Assembly (NCBI RefSeq): GCF_900290235.1
Contig: NZ_OLMK01000009.1
Span: 310,001 to 374,000, forward strand
Length of the DNA stretch: 64,000 bases
Source of the DNA: Streptomyces sp. MA5143a
Lineage (GTDB): Bacteria; Actinomycetota; Actinomycetes; Streptomycetales; Streptomycetaceae
Direction of reading: 5' to 3'
Position numbers and translations under genes: made by a program. Below are positions 14,921 through 23,762 of this stretch, piece by piece (the stretch's first letter is position 1; every line of letters begins with the position of its first letter). The notes beneath the pieces are model-generated. The model ran no database searches, was not told where the DNA came from, and worked only from the letters and a program-made list of their open reading frames with translations.

Positions 14921-16803
14921 GCAGACCACGATCGCACCGGGCCGCCCACGGCACCAGCGGCTCTCGAGTCAGGCTGGGGTCCAGTGCCCTTCTCGTCCAG
15001 CCATTCCAGCCCCCACAGCGTCAATGCCCTGGCGGCGGATTCCGGAACGCGTTCGTGGAACTTCCGCCGGGCTTCGGTCACCGAGGCCGCGCTCTGTCCC
15101 TCCCAGCCTCCGGCGTAGACAGGGGAGCCGTGGGCTGGGCTGCCGGTGAGGGCTTGCCAGATCCACGCTGCGGCGTGGCGTTGCCGCTGACGAGTAACGC
15201 CCATCCGTACTGGACGGAAGATCGAGAACAGGCTGTCATAAGGGACTTCGAGAAGTTCGGATAGCGCTCTCCGGCGAGCGGCGTAGTCAATGGCTCCTCG
15301 TTTCCGCAATAGATCGGCCAAAGTGCGAATTCCGCTCCAAAAAGCCTGAGAGTCAGGGATTCGCTGGGTAGTTTTTCCCCAATTTCCTTTGCGGCGCTGT
15401 GGAGCGTCTAGCGAGTCTTCGGCTTGGGCCCAAGTCTCTGCCCCGGCCAGGCGAGCGAGCGCGAGGGAGCAGAAGTGCCTGCCGATGACAGGTGTGGTTC
15501 CGGGAAGGTGAACGGCCATGACGTTGCGGTAGTCATCAGCGTCTATCAGATTCGGAATATGCCGGAACTCCAGGGCGACGGATGATCCAGTGGGAACGGC
15601 GCCGGCGATTCGTCTCTGGTGGGGAACGATCGCCGTCATCATGCGATGTAGTCCCGCCGGGTGCTGGATGCCGCGCAGCGGGTTGCGGCCACTGTGCCTG
15701 GTTTGCCGTTCTGCGGCCAACCTGCGCGCCCAAGGAGCAAGATGGCGTGCGCCAGCACCCCAGTCGGAGGCGTTCAGGATGGGTTCCGCGAGTGCGAGAG
15801 CGGCGGCAGCTTCGGACGCGGTGCCCGGCATCGCGCTGGCCCCACCGGGTACTGCGCGAGGGCTGAGTGCGCGCTGTGTGCGGACGGCGGCGAATGTGTC
15901 CGCGGCGAACCCGGGAAGTTCCGCGAGTTCGTCATCGTGGACGACCAGTCGCGCAGCTGCCGTCAGGTAGCGCAGAGCATCGAACCATTCGGCGCCGGAG
16001 ACAGGCTCGCCGGCCAGCCGGGCCGCACCGCCGTCGGCAATGGCGAGCGCGCGCACTTGCAGATCAACCAACGCATGTGGGACCGAGAGAGTGGGGATGT
16101 CTGCGATCCGCTGGCGGCATACTTCCGGCTGGCTCGCTGCCACCGGGTTCGGCGAGCGGTTTCCGCATTCCTGCGTGTCCCGTGCGTAATGGGTCCCTGT
16201 AGGGAGACCTGTAGGCTTCTTGTTCCCGCCTCCGCGCCGCAATCTGACGCCGCAGGCAGGGCATATGTCGACGAGAAGGCACCGATGGACGGGACATACG
16301 GCTGCGATGCCCAGGCGCCACCACACCGGCCATACCCCACTCCCTGAAAGGCAATGTGGGCAGGCGCGACTTTGGTAGGCCAGGAACCACTGGTGGCGAG
16401 TCAGACGAGGCAGGGTTGTTACGTCGTTTACGTCAAGACGCGAAAAATTGAGGGCAGTTCCGTCATATCGAGCAAGCTGCATCTGTCGCAGTGTTTTGGT
16501 GGTCAGCCCAGTCGTCAGCTGCAGGCCAGCCAGGCTGGCCGGTGTAAGGGTGACGCCGAAGAATAGCGGTCGCCTCATTTTCCCTGCCGAGCTGAATTCA
16601 AGTCCCAGTACCCGGGCTGCGATACCCGGCGGCACGTCCAATTTGATGGCAGCGCGATCCACCCAGGAGTGGAACGCTTCGCCTTCCACAGGGGCGGGCA
16701 CAACGGGAAGTCGGCGGAGCCGCGTCGCGTGAGCTGACAGCTGGGGGTGGACGACGTCCCGCCGTCGGGCAGTGGTAGGTTCCGCCAAGTGCTCGTTTCT
16801 CAT
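14914..16803 (-). CDS. tniQ: TniQ/TnsD-type targeting protein 1
   Basis: TniQ/TnsD proteins choose the insertion site of Tn7-like transposons and recruit TnsC. This 629-residue copy begins with the TniQ block (RRLPVVPAPVEGEAFHSWVDR at about 31-50) and the FFGVTLTP segment. A Cys/His cluster for zinc follows: CPHC (148-151), CPVHRC (170-175) and CPAC (181-184). A long C-terminal part with HLPGTTPVIGRHFCSLALARLAG and RQRQRHAAAWIWQALTG completes a TnsD-sized protein. The ATG at 16803 lies 2 nt after the tnsC stop. It is a paralogue of tniQ2 (20778-22700), with strong similarity along the whole length. Confidence 0.88.
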   Translation of the reverse strand: MRNEHLAEPTTARRRDVVHPQLSAHATRLRRLPVVPAPVEGEAFHSWVDRAAIKLDVPPGIAARVLGLEFSSAGKMRRPLFFGVTLTPASLAGLQLTTGLTTKTLRQMQLARYDGTALNFSRLDVNDVTTLPRLTRHQWFLAYQSRACPHCLSGSGVWPVWWRLGIAAVCPVHRCLLVDICPACGVRLRRGGGNKKPTGLPTGTHYARDTQECGNRSPNPVAASQPEVCRQRIADIPTLSVPHALVDLQVRALAIADGGAARLAGEPVSGAEWFDALRYLTAAARLVVHDDELAELPGFAADTFAAVRTQRALSPRAVPGGASAMPGTASEAAAALALAEPILNASDWGAGARHLAPWARRLAAERQTRHSGRNPLRGIQHPAGLHRMMTAIVPHQRRIAGAVPTGSSVALEFRHIPNLIDADDYRNVMAVHLPGTTPVIGRHFCSLALARLAGAETWAQAEDSLDAPQRRKGNWGKTTQRIPDSQAFWSGIRTLADLLRKRGAIDYAARRRALSELLEVPYDSLFSIFRPVRMGVTRQRQRHAAAWIWQALTGSPAHGSPVYAGGWEGQSAASVTEARRKFHERVPESAARALTLWGLEWLDEKGTGPQPDSRAAGAVGGPVRSWSAH

Positions 16804-16805
16804 GT

Positions 16806-17918
16806 CTAGCTTGCCGCCACCTTCGATCCTACTGCGGCTTTCTGGCGGCGCTGCTGTACGACTTTCCGGTACGTGGCCTGGGCGTATTCGCTAATCTCGA
16901 TGCGGTCCATGAGCTTGCGTGTGATCGCCTCCTCCCCGCTCATGACTGCTTCGATTGCGGATTCACGGAACAGATCGGTGAGGGCGCAGATGCTGCCATC
17001 GGTACGATCGTAGAAGTACGAGCAAAGCTTCACGAGTTGGCCGGGCCTGTGCCTGTACAGCACGAGAGTGTCCTCCAGTGCTTTGACGGTCTCCGCCCAT
17101 TCGAGCTTTTCCTGAGCAGTTTTGCATCCGAACTTGCGGACCGGGTAGCGAGTGTTTCGTCCTGAGGTTTGGGTGGCCCGCGAGGCAGCCTGGCCTTCGA
17201 GGAACAGTCCGGATTTCTCAAGGTCGACGCCGGTGTAGACGAACGTTGCCGCGGTTTCGTTGGCGATGTACTTCAAGTGATCGTTGACCACTCGTCCCTC
17301 TTTTGCCGACATGTCCAAGAAGTGCACATCATCAATGATCACGAGCTCCGTGCCGACGTCCGACAGGACGGAGAGCACGTGGTTGGTGATGTCGGTCTGG
17401 GTATCCCGGCCGCGTTGCACCATGCCGAGATAGTCGGCCAACAGTACCGAGAGGTCCTTGGGCGTGGCTCTGGCCGGAATGCTGAGATAGACGACGGGTG
17501 TGTAGTCGATGACCATCCCGTTGGATTCATAACCGTCCTGAAACCTTTCTGGGTGCTTGCGGCGCAGCCGTCTCTCATAGCGGGCGGCAAACAACTTGAC
17601 GAGGGTGGACTTGCCGACAGTGGGAGGGCCATCGAAGACAAGGCCGGCTCTGGCCCCCGCAGCCCGCCGGGCGTTGGCCTTCATCCTGCGCTCCATCAGG
17701 TAGTGCAGACGCTTGACCTGGGAAGTGTCGATGATCGCGAGGGCACTGTGATAGTTGTCGCGATCCTCATTGAGGTCGTCCTTGTCGTCATCCGACAGCT
17801 TCAAGTACTCCTCGTACGGCGGCATGACGGGCTGCTCGGGGGCGCGACTATCGCGGTAGCGCCGCCATTCCTCCTTGTTGCGGGGTTCGGCTAGGCCGGG
17901 GTGTCGGAAGGTGCTCAC
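16806..17918 (-). CDS. tnsC: TnsC/TniB-type AAA+ ATPase
   Basis: TnsC is the ATP-dependent regulator that forms filaments or rings on target DNA and links TniQ to the TnsAB transposase. The 370-residue protein has Walker A GPPTVGKST at 97-105, Walker B ELVIIDDVHF near 191-200 and a sensor region TFVYTGVDL. Its N-terminal 60 residues are charged. The chosen GTG at 17918 has GGAG 5 nt upstream, overlapping the tnsB stop region; an earlier ATG at 17990 would lie inside tnsB. It stands between tnsB and tniQ1, as expected for a Tn7-type operon. Confidence 0.88.
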   Translation of the reverse strand: MSTFRHPGLAEPRNKEEWRRYRDSRAPEQPVMPPYEEYLKLSDDDKDDLNEDRDNYHSALAIIDTSQVKRLHYLMERRMKANARRAAGARAGLVFDGPPTVGKSTLVKLFAARYERRLRRKHPERFQDGYESNGMVIDYTPVVYLSIPARATPKDLSVLLADYLGMVQRGRDTQTDITNHVLSVLSDVGTELVIIDDVHFLDMSAKEGRVVNDHLKYIANETAATFVYTGVDLEKSGLFLEGQAASRATQTSGRNTRYPVRKFGCKTAQEKLEWAETVKALEDTLVLYRHRPGQLVKLCSYFYDRTDGSICALTDLFRESAIEAVMSGEEAITRKLMDRIEISEYAQATYRKVVQQRRQKAAVGSKVAAS

Positions 17919-17926
17919 ACAGGCTC

Positions 17927-20017
17927 CTAGATCGCGTCGGGGTCCCAGACCTCTGCGGCCCTGACCTTGCTCAAGTCGAGGTCGCCCCATTCGCCGGGCT
18001 CTGTTTCCTCGTCCGCAGCGTCGGGCACGGCGGTCAGCGGAGGGTGGCTGTTGACGGGGGCGTCGTCACGCTGCATGTCGCGGCTCTGTGCCGCACCTCG
18101 GTGTTCGTCCCGCGTGTGACGCTTGCGGTCGGCAGCGGTCCAGGTCTCTGGTGCGTCTGTGCGGTTCTGTAGGTCGGTCAGAGCCTGAGCTACCGCTTCT
18201 TGGTCCTCGGGTGCGCGGCCGCGCAGGGTGATGAGCCGTTTCGCCTCCCGCAGCGTGATGTCGGTGAACGGCTGGTGCTCTCCGAGCGCATGGGTCCAGC
18301 GCAGTACGTGCCAGCGGCCGTCGGAGGGATCGAGGAAGTAGGCGTGCAACAGGTTCCGCGGGTCGTAGCGGATGGGCCACAGTTCGCCGGGGTAGGGAGC
18401 CTTGGCCTTCCGGTAGCGGTACAGGATGTCGGCGTTGTACGTCAGGTGGTTCAGCTCGACCCCGTAGGGGTGGATTACGCGCTTGGCAATCGGCAGCAGC
18501 TCGAAGTACACGTTGGCTTCGCGGGGACAGTCCACGTAGCCAGCCGAGCCGAGCGCCATGGCGTACGCCTCGTTCGGGGAGACGCGCAGGTCTGGGAAGC
18601 CGTGCAGGGTGAGCCCACGATGATGTCTGCGCTGGTAGACAGCGATGACGTACTCCGCGAAGAACTCGGTGAGTTCGTCGATGGTCCACCGGGCCTGCTC
18701 TTCGGCAGTGCGGCCGCGGTGTGCGACGTTGAAGCCCTTGTAGCTGGCTACGTGCTCGGCGAATTGCTCGCGGATGGTCTTGAAGAGTCTTTCCACGTTC
18801 GGCTTGTCAGTGGGTTTGAGCTTGCGCGCGTCCTGAAGGTCGATCTTCCAGCGGGTGCAGGCGCGCCAGACAACGTCGGACTTGTAGGGCTTGCCGTGGT
18901 CGTAGAGCAGCGTCTCGGGGTAGATGACCGGCCGAGCGGCGGCCTCGGCCAGACGCTCGTCCACGGTCAGCAGCCGCTCGTATGGGACGCGGAGCATCTG
19001 ATAGCGCAGGGCATCAGACCAGCCGGGTCGCATCATTTCAGGCGTCATGACGTCGGCCAACAACAGACCGATGTCGATGGCCTTGGTCCCCTCGGGCGTG
19101 AGCCGCCAAGCCAGGAGGGAACGGGTGGCCACGTCGAGGGCGACGGTGAGTTCCACGCGGATCGTGCTCGTGGTACCGGGGTCGAAGGCGAGGACGTCGA
19201 GCGGGGTGGTGTCGAGCATGACCACTTCGCCGGGGCGGGTGGCGATGACGTTGCCGAAGGGCCGGTCGGGCTGGTTCGCGGCCGAGGACCGCTGGTAGGC
19301 CAGGGCAGAGGGGCTGATGTCCAGCAAGTGGGCGACCGCGCGTCGGAAGATGTCCCGGCTTGGCAGCGCAACGGCACCGGCGCCGTGGTCGGCATCGAGA
19401 CGGTTCTGAGTACGCCGGTAGAAGCGGTTGCCGATGGTCGCGGAGCTGTCAGCGCGTTCGGCGGCCGCCTGATCACGAATGGCCTGGACCACACGTGGAT
19501 CGAGGTTCCTCAAGGGGTTTGGCACGCGGGCCTTGCGCTTGTCCACGAGCCCCCAGAGACCGTTCTCCGCGCGCCGTGCCCACAGCTTCCACATCCACCG
19601 TTCCGTCACGCCGAGCTCCTGTGCCTTGGCCTGAACACGGACGACTTGGGGGAGCGCAGGATCGTATTGCGGGCGGGGCTCGTCCGCGGCAGCGCTGAGC
19701 GGGTCACCGGAGCGGTAGCCCGTCATGGCCTCCAGTAGATGGGCCTCTAGTTTCAGTGCGGCCTCCTTCACAGCTTTGTCCAGGCTTGCCAGGACGCCGG
19801 CTGGATCGGGGTGGGCATCGGCATCCATCAGTGCCGTGGGCGGCGGTTCGACCGCCTCACGGAAGCTGCTGTCAGCGAGCAGGACCGACAGCATGATGGT
19901 CTGCACGCGGCCGTTCTCCGACCGCAGGCGCACGGTGGCACCGTCGAGCCCCGCGACCTGGTGCCGTTCCTCCTCGAACTCGATCCAGTCGGTGACGGCG
20001 AGCCGGTGGCTGCTCAT
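17927..20017 (-). CDS. tnsB: TnsB/TniA-type DDE transposase
   Basis: TnsB binds the transposon ends and carries out 3'-end cleavage and strand transfer. The 696-residue protein has an N-terminal DNA-binding region with a helix-turn-helix-like part around 125-170 (AKAQELGVTERWMWKLWARR), then an RNase H-fold DDE core with Asp269 (EVVMLDTTPLD), Asp373 (ETLLYDHGKPYKS) and Glu409 (KPNVERLFKTI). A Mu-transposase-type C-terminal beta barrel follows (RVIHPYGVELNHLTYN). The ATG at 20017 overlaps the tnsA stop by ATGA; a longer frame upstream lies inside tnsA and is not used. Confidence 0.9.
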   Translation of the reverse strand: MSSHRLAVTDWIEFEEERHQVAGLDGATVRLRSENGRVQTIMLSVLLADSSFREAVEPPPTALMDADAHPDPAGVLASLDKAVKEAALKLEAHLLEAMTGYRSGDPLSAAADEPRPQYDPALPQVVRVQAKAQELGVTERWMWKLWARRAENGLWGLVDKRKARVPNPLRNLDPRVVQAIRDQAAAERADSSATIGNRFYRRTQNRLDADHGAGAVALPSRDIFRRAVAHLLDISPSALAYQRSSAANQPDRPFGNVIATRPGEVVMLDTTPLDVLAFDPGTTSTIRVELTVALDVATRSLLAWRLTPEGTKAIDIGLLLADVMTPEMMRPGWSDALRYQMLRVPYERLLTVDERLAEAAARPVIYPETLLYDHGKPYKSDVVWRACTRWKIDLQDARKLKPTDKPNVERLFKTIREQFAEHVASYKGFNVAHRGRTAEEQARWTIDELTEFFAEYVIAVYQRRHHRGLTLHGFPDLRVSPNEAYAMALGSAGYVDCPREANVYFELLPIAKRVIHPYGVELNHLTYNADILYRYRKAKAPYPGELWPIRYDPRNLLHAYFLDPSDGRWHVLRWTHALGEHQPFTDITLREAKRLITLRGRAPEDQEAVAQALTDLQNRTDAPETWTAADRKRHTRDEHRGAAQSRDMQRDDAPVNSHPPLTAVPDAADEETEPGEWGDLDLSKVRAAEVWDPDAI

Positions 20018-20781
20018 GCGGGACTCCGTAGGTCTGCGGCTCGCACATGGGTGTGATCGCGCAGAGGGCGGGTCTGGTCGAAGGCAAGCCGGTGGTGCCA
20101 CATGAGGTGGTAGATCACGGACCGCGCGAGTTCGGGCACGGGCTGGAAGCTCACCAAGTCGCCAATGGCCACGGATCTTTGGGCGAGTATTAGCAGGCGA
20201 TCGACGAGAGCCTTCCCGGCCAACAGGGGCCGGCGGTAGCCGGCGAGCCAGGAAACGATGGCCCAGCGCAGCGCATCGGGTTCGCCCACCATGGCGTAGT
20301 CCCAGCCGATCCGCTGGCACAGCTCGGCTGTCCGACGGGCCTGGCAGATAACGGCGGGCACTGCCATACGCCCGTCTTCCTTCACGTCCAGCAGCAGCAC
20401 CGAGCCGTCGCGCCGACGAGCGAAAAGATCTGGCGTGTGCCGCCAGGGGCCCTCAGTATCGTGGCCGTCGATGGTGAAGGGCTGGGCGCTGAATGAAACC
20501 ACCTCAGGGGCGAAGTCGAGCAGCTTCATCCATTTCGACTCCAGGTACGACTCGTAGTCGATCATCCGGTCTGTCGTCGCCGACCAGTAGTGGCCGGGGG
20601 TGTGGTGTTGTCCTGCATGAGAGGGGATCTTGCGGACGGGGAGTGCGTCCTCGAAGGTCACTGCGGCAGCCTGGGAGGCAGGGATGAGGCGTTCCGTGCC
20701 GCAGGGGTCGTAGTACTGGAGGAAAGTTCGGTCGGGAGCGGCGCGCACCGGTCGAAGCGTGCGTGTTCGCCGTGGGCTCAT
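20014..20781 (-). CDS. tnsA: TnsA-type 5'-end endonuclease
   Basis: TnsA cuts the non-transferred strand at the transposon ends and makes Tn7-like elements move by cut-and-paste. The 255-residue protein has the TnsA nuclease signature: DYESYLESKWMKLLDF with Glu77/Glu81, then HTPDLFARR with Asp118 and LLLDVKED with Asp132 and Lys134 (PD-(D/E)xK type). The C-terminal region (LSDL-like DALRWAIVSWLAGYRRP onward) would bind TnsC. The ATG at 20781 overlaps the tniQ2 stop. Its presence separates this element from Tn5053/Tn402 relatives, which lack TnsA. Confidence 0.85.
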   Translation of the reverse strand: MSPRRTRTLRPVRAAPDRTFLQYYDPCGTERLIPASQAAAVTFEDALPVRKIPSHAGQHHTPGHYWSATTDRMIDYESYLESKWMKLLDFAPEVVSFSAQPFTIDGHDTEGPWRHTPDLFARRRDGSVLLLDVKEDGRMAVPAVICQARRTAELCQRIGWDYAMVGEPDALRWAIVSWLAGYRRPLLAGKALVDRLLILAQRSVAIGDLVSFQPVPELARSVIYHLMWHHRLAFDQTRPLRDHTHVRAADLRSPA

Positions 20782-22700
20782 GAGATCCCCTTGTCGGAAA
20801 GGTGGGTCGTCCCCCAGACAACGAGGGCAGTAGCGGCTTGCGGGGGCAGACGGGTTTGGAAGCGCCACCAGCCCACGCGTATCGATTCCGCCGTGGCGTT
20901 ACCCCATTCCTGCCTGTAGGCGGGCGCCTCGTGCGGATCACCACTGGTGAAGCGCTGCCAGATCCAGGCCGCAGCGTGGCGCCGTCGCTGAGGAGTGACG
21001 GACATCCCAAGGGGACGGAAGACAGGCGTGAGTACGCCCGCGGGGAGTTCACACAGGTCTGCAAGAGCAGCTCTGCGGGCGGCATAGTCGACCAGCCCGC
21101 GTTCCTGAAGACGTTCCGCCACCAGCGTCACCGACTCCCAGAACGCGTCCGCGTCGGAGATTCGCCGGACAACCTTGGTGGCGGCACGTATGGCCTTGCC
21201 GCCGTCCATGTCCAATACCTCCGCGGCGCGCGGCCAACTGGATGCGCCCGCCAGGCGGGCCAGGGCCAGGGCGGTGAACCGCCTTCCCCACAACGGACTG
21301 GTTCCGGGCAGATGCGCGGCAACCAGCTCGCTGTAGTCCGCAGCATCAGTGAGATGAGGAACGTGACAGGGACTGATTCCCACTGGTCTTACGGCTGTGA
21401 GGGCGCCGACAACACGTGAGGAACGAGGAGCAACGGCAGCCATCATTTCGTTGATGACGGTGGGGCGGCGCATCTTGCGAAGCCGGTCTCCGACACCGGC
21501 GGCCCGTTGCAGGTCCGCCAGGCGCCGGGCCCATGGAGCCAGTACTTGTGCACCGCTCTCGAAGTTCGGGGCATCGAGGACAGCGGAAGCCAGCGCCAAA
21601 TAGGCCATGGCGTGAGCGGCTGTTGCAGGCATTGCTCCGAGGTGACTCGCACTACCGCTGCGGATGGCCTGGCGCCGTCGACGGTCTTCTGCCACCGCTT
21701 GGGCCATGTAGCCCGGGAAGACGGAGACATCGGTCTCATCAGAGGCGAGACGGGCCATGGCTGTCAGCAGTCGTAGGGAAGCAAACCATTCGCTCGAGGA
21801 GACAGACGTACCTGCCACGGACCCTTCAGCTCCGTCTGCGATGGCAAGTACCCGCAGCTGGAGAACAGCTAAGGAGTCGTTCACGGCTACTGTCGGCATG
21901 TCCTTGTACTGCTGCGGGCACAGTCCGCCGCGGCGACCACCACGGGCTGACGGCCCGCCAGGTGGACGATTGCCGCATTCACCGGGACCAGGCAGCGGAG
22001 GCCGCGAGAGCAGGCCACGTTGGTTGCTGTGGTTGCCGCGCCTGAGCCGGATGCCGCACGTGGGGCAGAGATCGATCAGCAGGCAACGGTGGACGGGGCA
22101 TACTGCCGCGATCCCAAGACGCCACCACAGCGGCCATACCGGTCTCTCTGCAAGGCAGCACGGGCAGGCCCGACTTGACGTGGTCAACATCCATTCACGA
22201 AGAGCGACAAGCCGCATCGACGTCCGGTCGCTCGGCTCCAGGCCCGCGAAGTCGAGTGCGGTCCCGTCATACCGGGCGAGCTGCATGGCCTGAAGCGTTC
22301 GGACCGGCAACCCTGTCGCATCGCGCAGGCCGCTGAGGCTCTCAGGGGTGAGAATGACTCCGAAAAACACGGGCCGAGTGATTGCCGCGCCTTCGGAACA
22401 CTCCAACCCCAGTGCGTGGGCAGCCCGGCCGGGAGGAACGCTCAGCGTGCCCGCAACACGATCTACCCAGGAGGAGAAAGCCTCGCCGCTAACCGGCTTC
22501 GGGACGACAGGAAGCCGGCGGGCACGGGGTACGGCAACAGGACTACGCGCAGGCACTTGTGGGATCGTGTGTCTCGCAAGCACGTGCGCTGCCGCCAATG
22601 CCGCCCCCTCCCACTTGCGCGTCCGTCTCAGGGTCTTTCGGCGGCCTCTCCTGACGAACGCGTGAACACCGGCCCCAGTAGGCCACTTGACGTTATTCAT
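20778..22700 (-). CDS. tniQ: TniQ/TnsD-type targeting protein 2
   Basis: The second, larger TniQ (640 residues) opens the operon. After a basic 55-residue leader it shows the same blocks as tniQ1: RRLPVVPKPVSGEAFSSWVDR, FFGVILTPESLSGL, MQLARYDGTALDF, then the zinc cluster CPCC, CPVHRC and CPTC around residues 175-215, and HLPGTSPLWGRRFTALALARLAG further on. Two full TnsD-sized paralogues in one operon suggest separate target choices or a heteromeric targeting complex. The ATG at 22700 follows GGGGA and is the last good start before sequence without coding character. Confidence 0.87.
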   Translation of the reverse strand: MNNVKWPTGAGVHAFVRRGRRKTLRRTRKWEGAALAAAHVLARHTIPQVPARSPVAVPRARRLPVVPKPVSGEAFSSWVDRVAGTLSVPPGRAAHALGLECSEGAAITRPVFFGVILTPESLSGLRDATGLPVRTLQAMQLARYDGTALDFAGLEPSDRTSMRLVALREWMLTTSSRACPCCLAERPVWPLWWRLGIAAVCPVHRCLLIDLCPTCGIRLRRGNHSNQRGLLSRPPLPGPGECGNRPPGGPSARGGRRGGLCPQQYKDMPTVAVNDSLAVLQLRVLAIADGAEGSVAGTSVSSSEWFASLRLLTAMARLASDETDVSVFPGYMAQAVAEDRRRRQAIRSGSASHLGAMPATAAHAMAYLALASAVLDAPNFESGAQVLAPWARRLADLQRAAGVGDRLRKMRRPTVINEMMAAVAPRSSRVVGALTAVRPVGISPCHVPHLTDAADYSELVAAHLPGTSPLWGRRFTALALARLAGASSWPRAAEVLDMDGGKAIRAATKVVRRISDADAFWESVTLVAERLQERGLVDYAARRAALADLCELPAGVLTPVFRPLGMSVTPQRRRHAAAWIWQRFTSGDPHEAPAYRQEWGNATAESIRVGWWRFQTRLPPQAATALVVWGTTHLSDKGIS

Positions 22701-22889
22701 TCCCCGATGTCCACGACGAGAACCCGTCTGAGGTAGTGGCCTCGCACGCGGTGGCCGTCGCCTTTGAGGTAGACCATTCGGTATGGCGGACGAGGCGGTC
22801 AACCAATGCAGTCCGAGACCCCGCCTGTCAGTGAGCGTTTTCAGCTCGGCCACTGATCGGGTGACGCTGGTGGTGTGCGCAACGCACGA

Positions 22890-22945
22890 GGCTCCCGTGC
22901 CGTTGGGGGAGGTGTTCGAAGTCTCAACCCAAAGGCACAGGAGCC
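22890..22945. terminator. Long hairpin before the IS transposase
   Basis: The arm ggctcccgtgccgttggg (22890-22907) pairs with cccaaaggcacaggagcc (22928-22945), with two mismatches, around a 20-nt loop. It lies just inside the IS, upstream of the transposase start. Such hairpins can stop read-through transcription into a transposase; that role is inferred. Confidence 0.6.
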
Positions 22946-22948
22946 GCG

Positions 22949-23702
22949 TTGGTTCCGTATTCTGCCGCGCTCGACCTGCCTCACGCCCTGGCCGAGTGGG
23001 TCACCGTCACCATGCTCATCGTCACCCGCGAGGGTGACCGCCGCTGCAAACTCCCGCCGCACCAACGTGCCCTGGTCGGTCTGGTGTACCTGCGTCGGCA
23101 CGACACTCTGGCGCAGATCGCGGCCGGGTTCGGCATATCTGTCGGCACCGCCCACGCCTACACGGCCTCTGTCATCGATCTGCTCGCCGACCGGGCCCGG
23201 CCTGCTCCGTGCCCTGCGTGAAGCCGACCCGGAGTACGTCCTGCTGGACGACACCCTCGCGGAGTGCGACCGGGTCGGCGACAGCCGAGCCGACTATTCC
23301 CACAAACACCGCCGACACGGGGTGAACGTGCAGGTGGTCACTGATCCAGACTGCCAGCTGCTGTGGATCTCACCCGCACGCCCCGGCCGCGCCCACGACC
23401 TGACGACGGCGCGCAACCACCGGATCATCCGGATCTGCGTACGCCAAGGCGTCCCAGTCCTCGCTGACCGGGCTTACATGGGAGCTGGCTCATGGGTGAC
23501 GACACCCCTCAGGCGCCCGCCGGGCCGCGAGCTCACACTGACCCAGCAAACCGTCAACCGCGCGCTGTCCGCAGCCCGGGCCCCGGTCGAGCGCGGCGTC
23601 GCACGGCTGAAGTCCTGGGCCATCTTCCGCCGGTCCCGCTGCAGCCCGAATCGAATGACGTCAATCGCCGCTGCCGTCCTCACGCCGGAGCGGCAACGCT
23701 GA
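22949..23702 (+). pseudogene. IS5-family transposase, frameshifted
   Basis: Reading starts at TTG 22949 after AGGAG and gives an N-terminal helix-turn-helix part ([20 protein letters not shown], then [14 protein letters not shown]). It ends at a premature TGA at 23219-23221. The rest continues in another frame from about 23197 ([20 protein letters not shown]), with the DDE core: Asp in VLLDDTLAEC, Asp in VLADRAYMGAG and Glu in APVERGVARLK, ending ERQR. Compared with intact relatives, about two bases are missing near 23196 (gaccgggcccggcc), so the gene is probably dead; programmed frameshifting cannot be excluded. Confidence 0.8.
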
Positions 23703-23762
23703 AAGAGCTCAATCACCCCGATCACGACCGACCGGCCAATTGCCCGTTACTGACCCACGCTC

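Larger units (their letters stand above)
14816..22827 (-). mobile_element. Tn7-like element with two TniQ proteins
   Basis: The operon tniQ2-tnsA-tnsB-tnsC-tniQ1 (all minus strand, overlapping or nearly so) encodes every core part of a heteromeric Tn7-type transposase: TnsA endonuclease, TnsB DDE transposase, TnsC AAA ATPase, and two TniQ/TnsD-type target-selection proteins. The left end is placed at TGT 14816. The right end was not found: an IS begins at 22828, directly upstream of tniQ2, and may have removed it. No cargo lies between tniQ1 and the left end. If the true right end lies beyond the IS, part of the accessory DNA to the right could be cargo. Confidence 0.75.
22828..23715 (+). mobile_element. 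IS5-family (HARBI1-like DDE) insertion sequence, degenerate
   Basis: The ends are proposed from an imperfect 18-bp inverted repeat: tcagtgagcgttttcagc at 22828-22845 and gctgaaagagctcaatca at 23698-23715. It holds a single transposase gene that is broken by a frameshift near 23196. It sits between the Tn7-like operon and the SpoIIE-phosphatase gene. No clear target duplication was seen. Confidence 0.65.

Noticed and set aside
22697-22800. Short minus-strand peptide ending in GHYLRRVLVVDIGE, overlapping the tniQ2 start
   Set aside because: It looks protein-like for about 30 residues and may be the end of a gene cut by the IS, but an in-frame stop lies just upstream and no family could be named.
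22949-23702. Programmed frameshift in the IS transposase
   Set aside because: IS5-type relatives of this kind have one continuous gene, and the site lacks a slippery A- or G-run. Loss of two bases fits better, although it cannot be ruled out.
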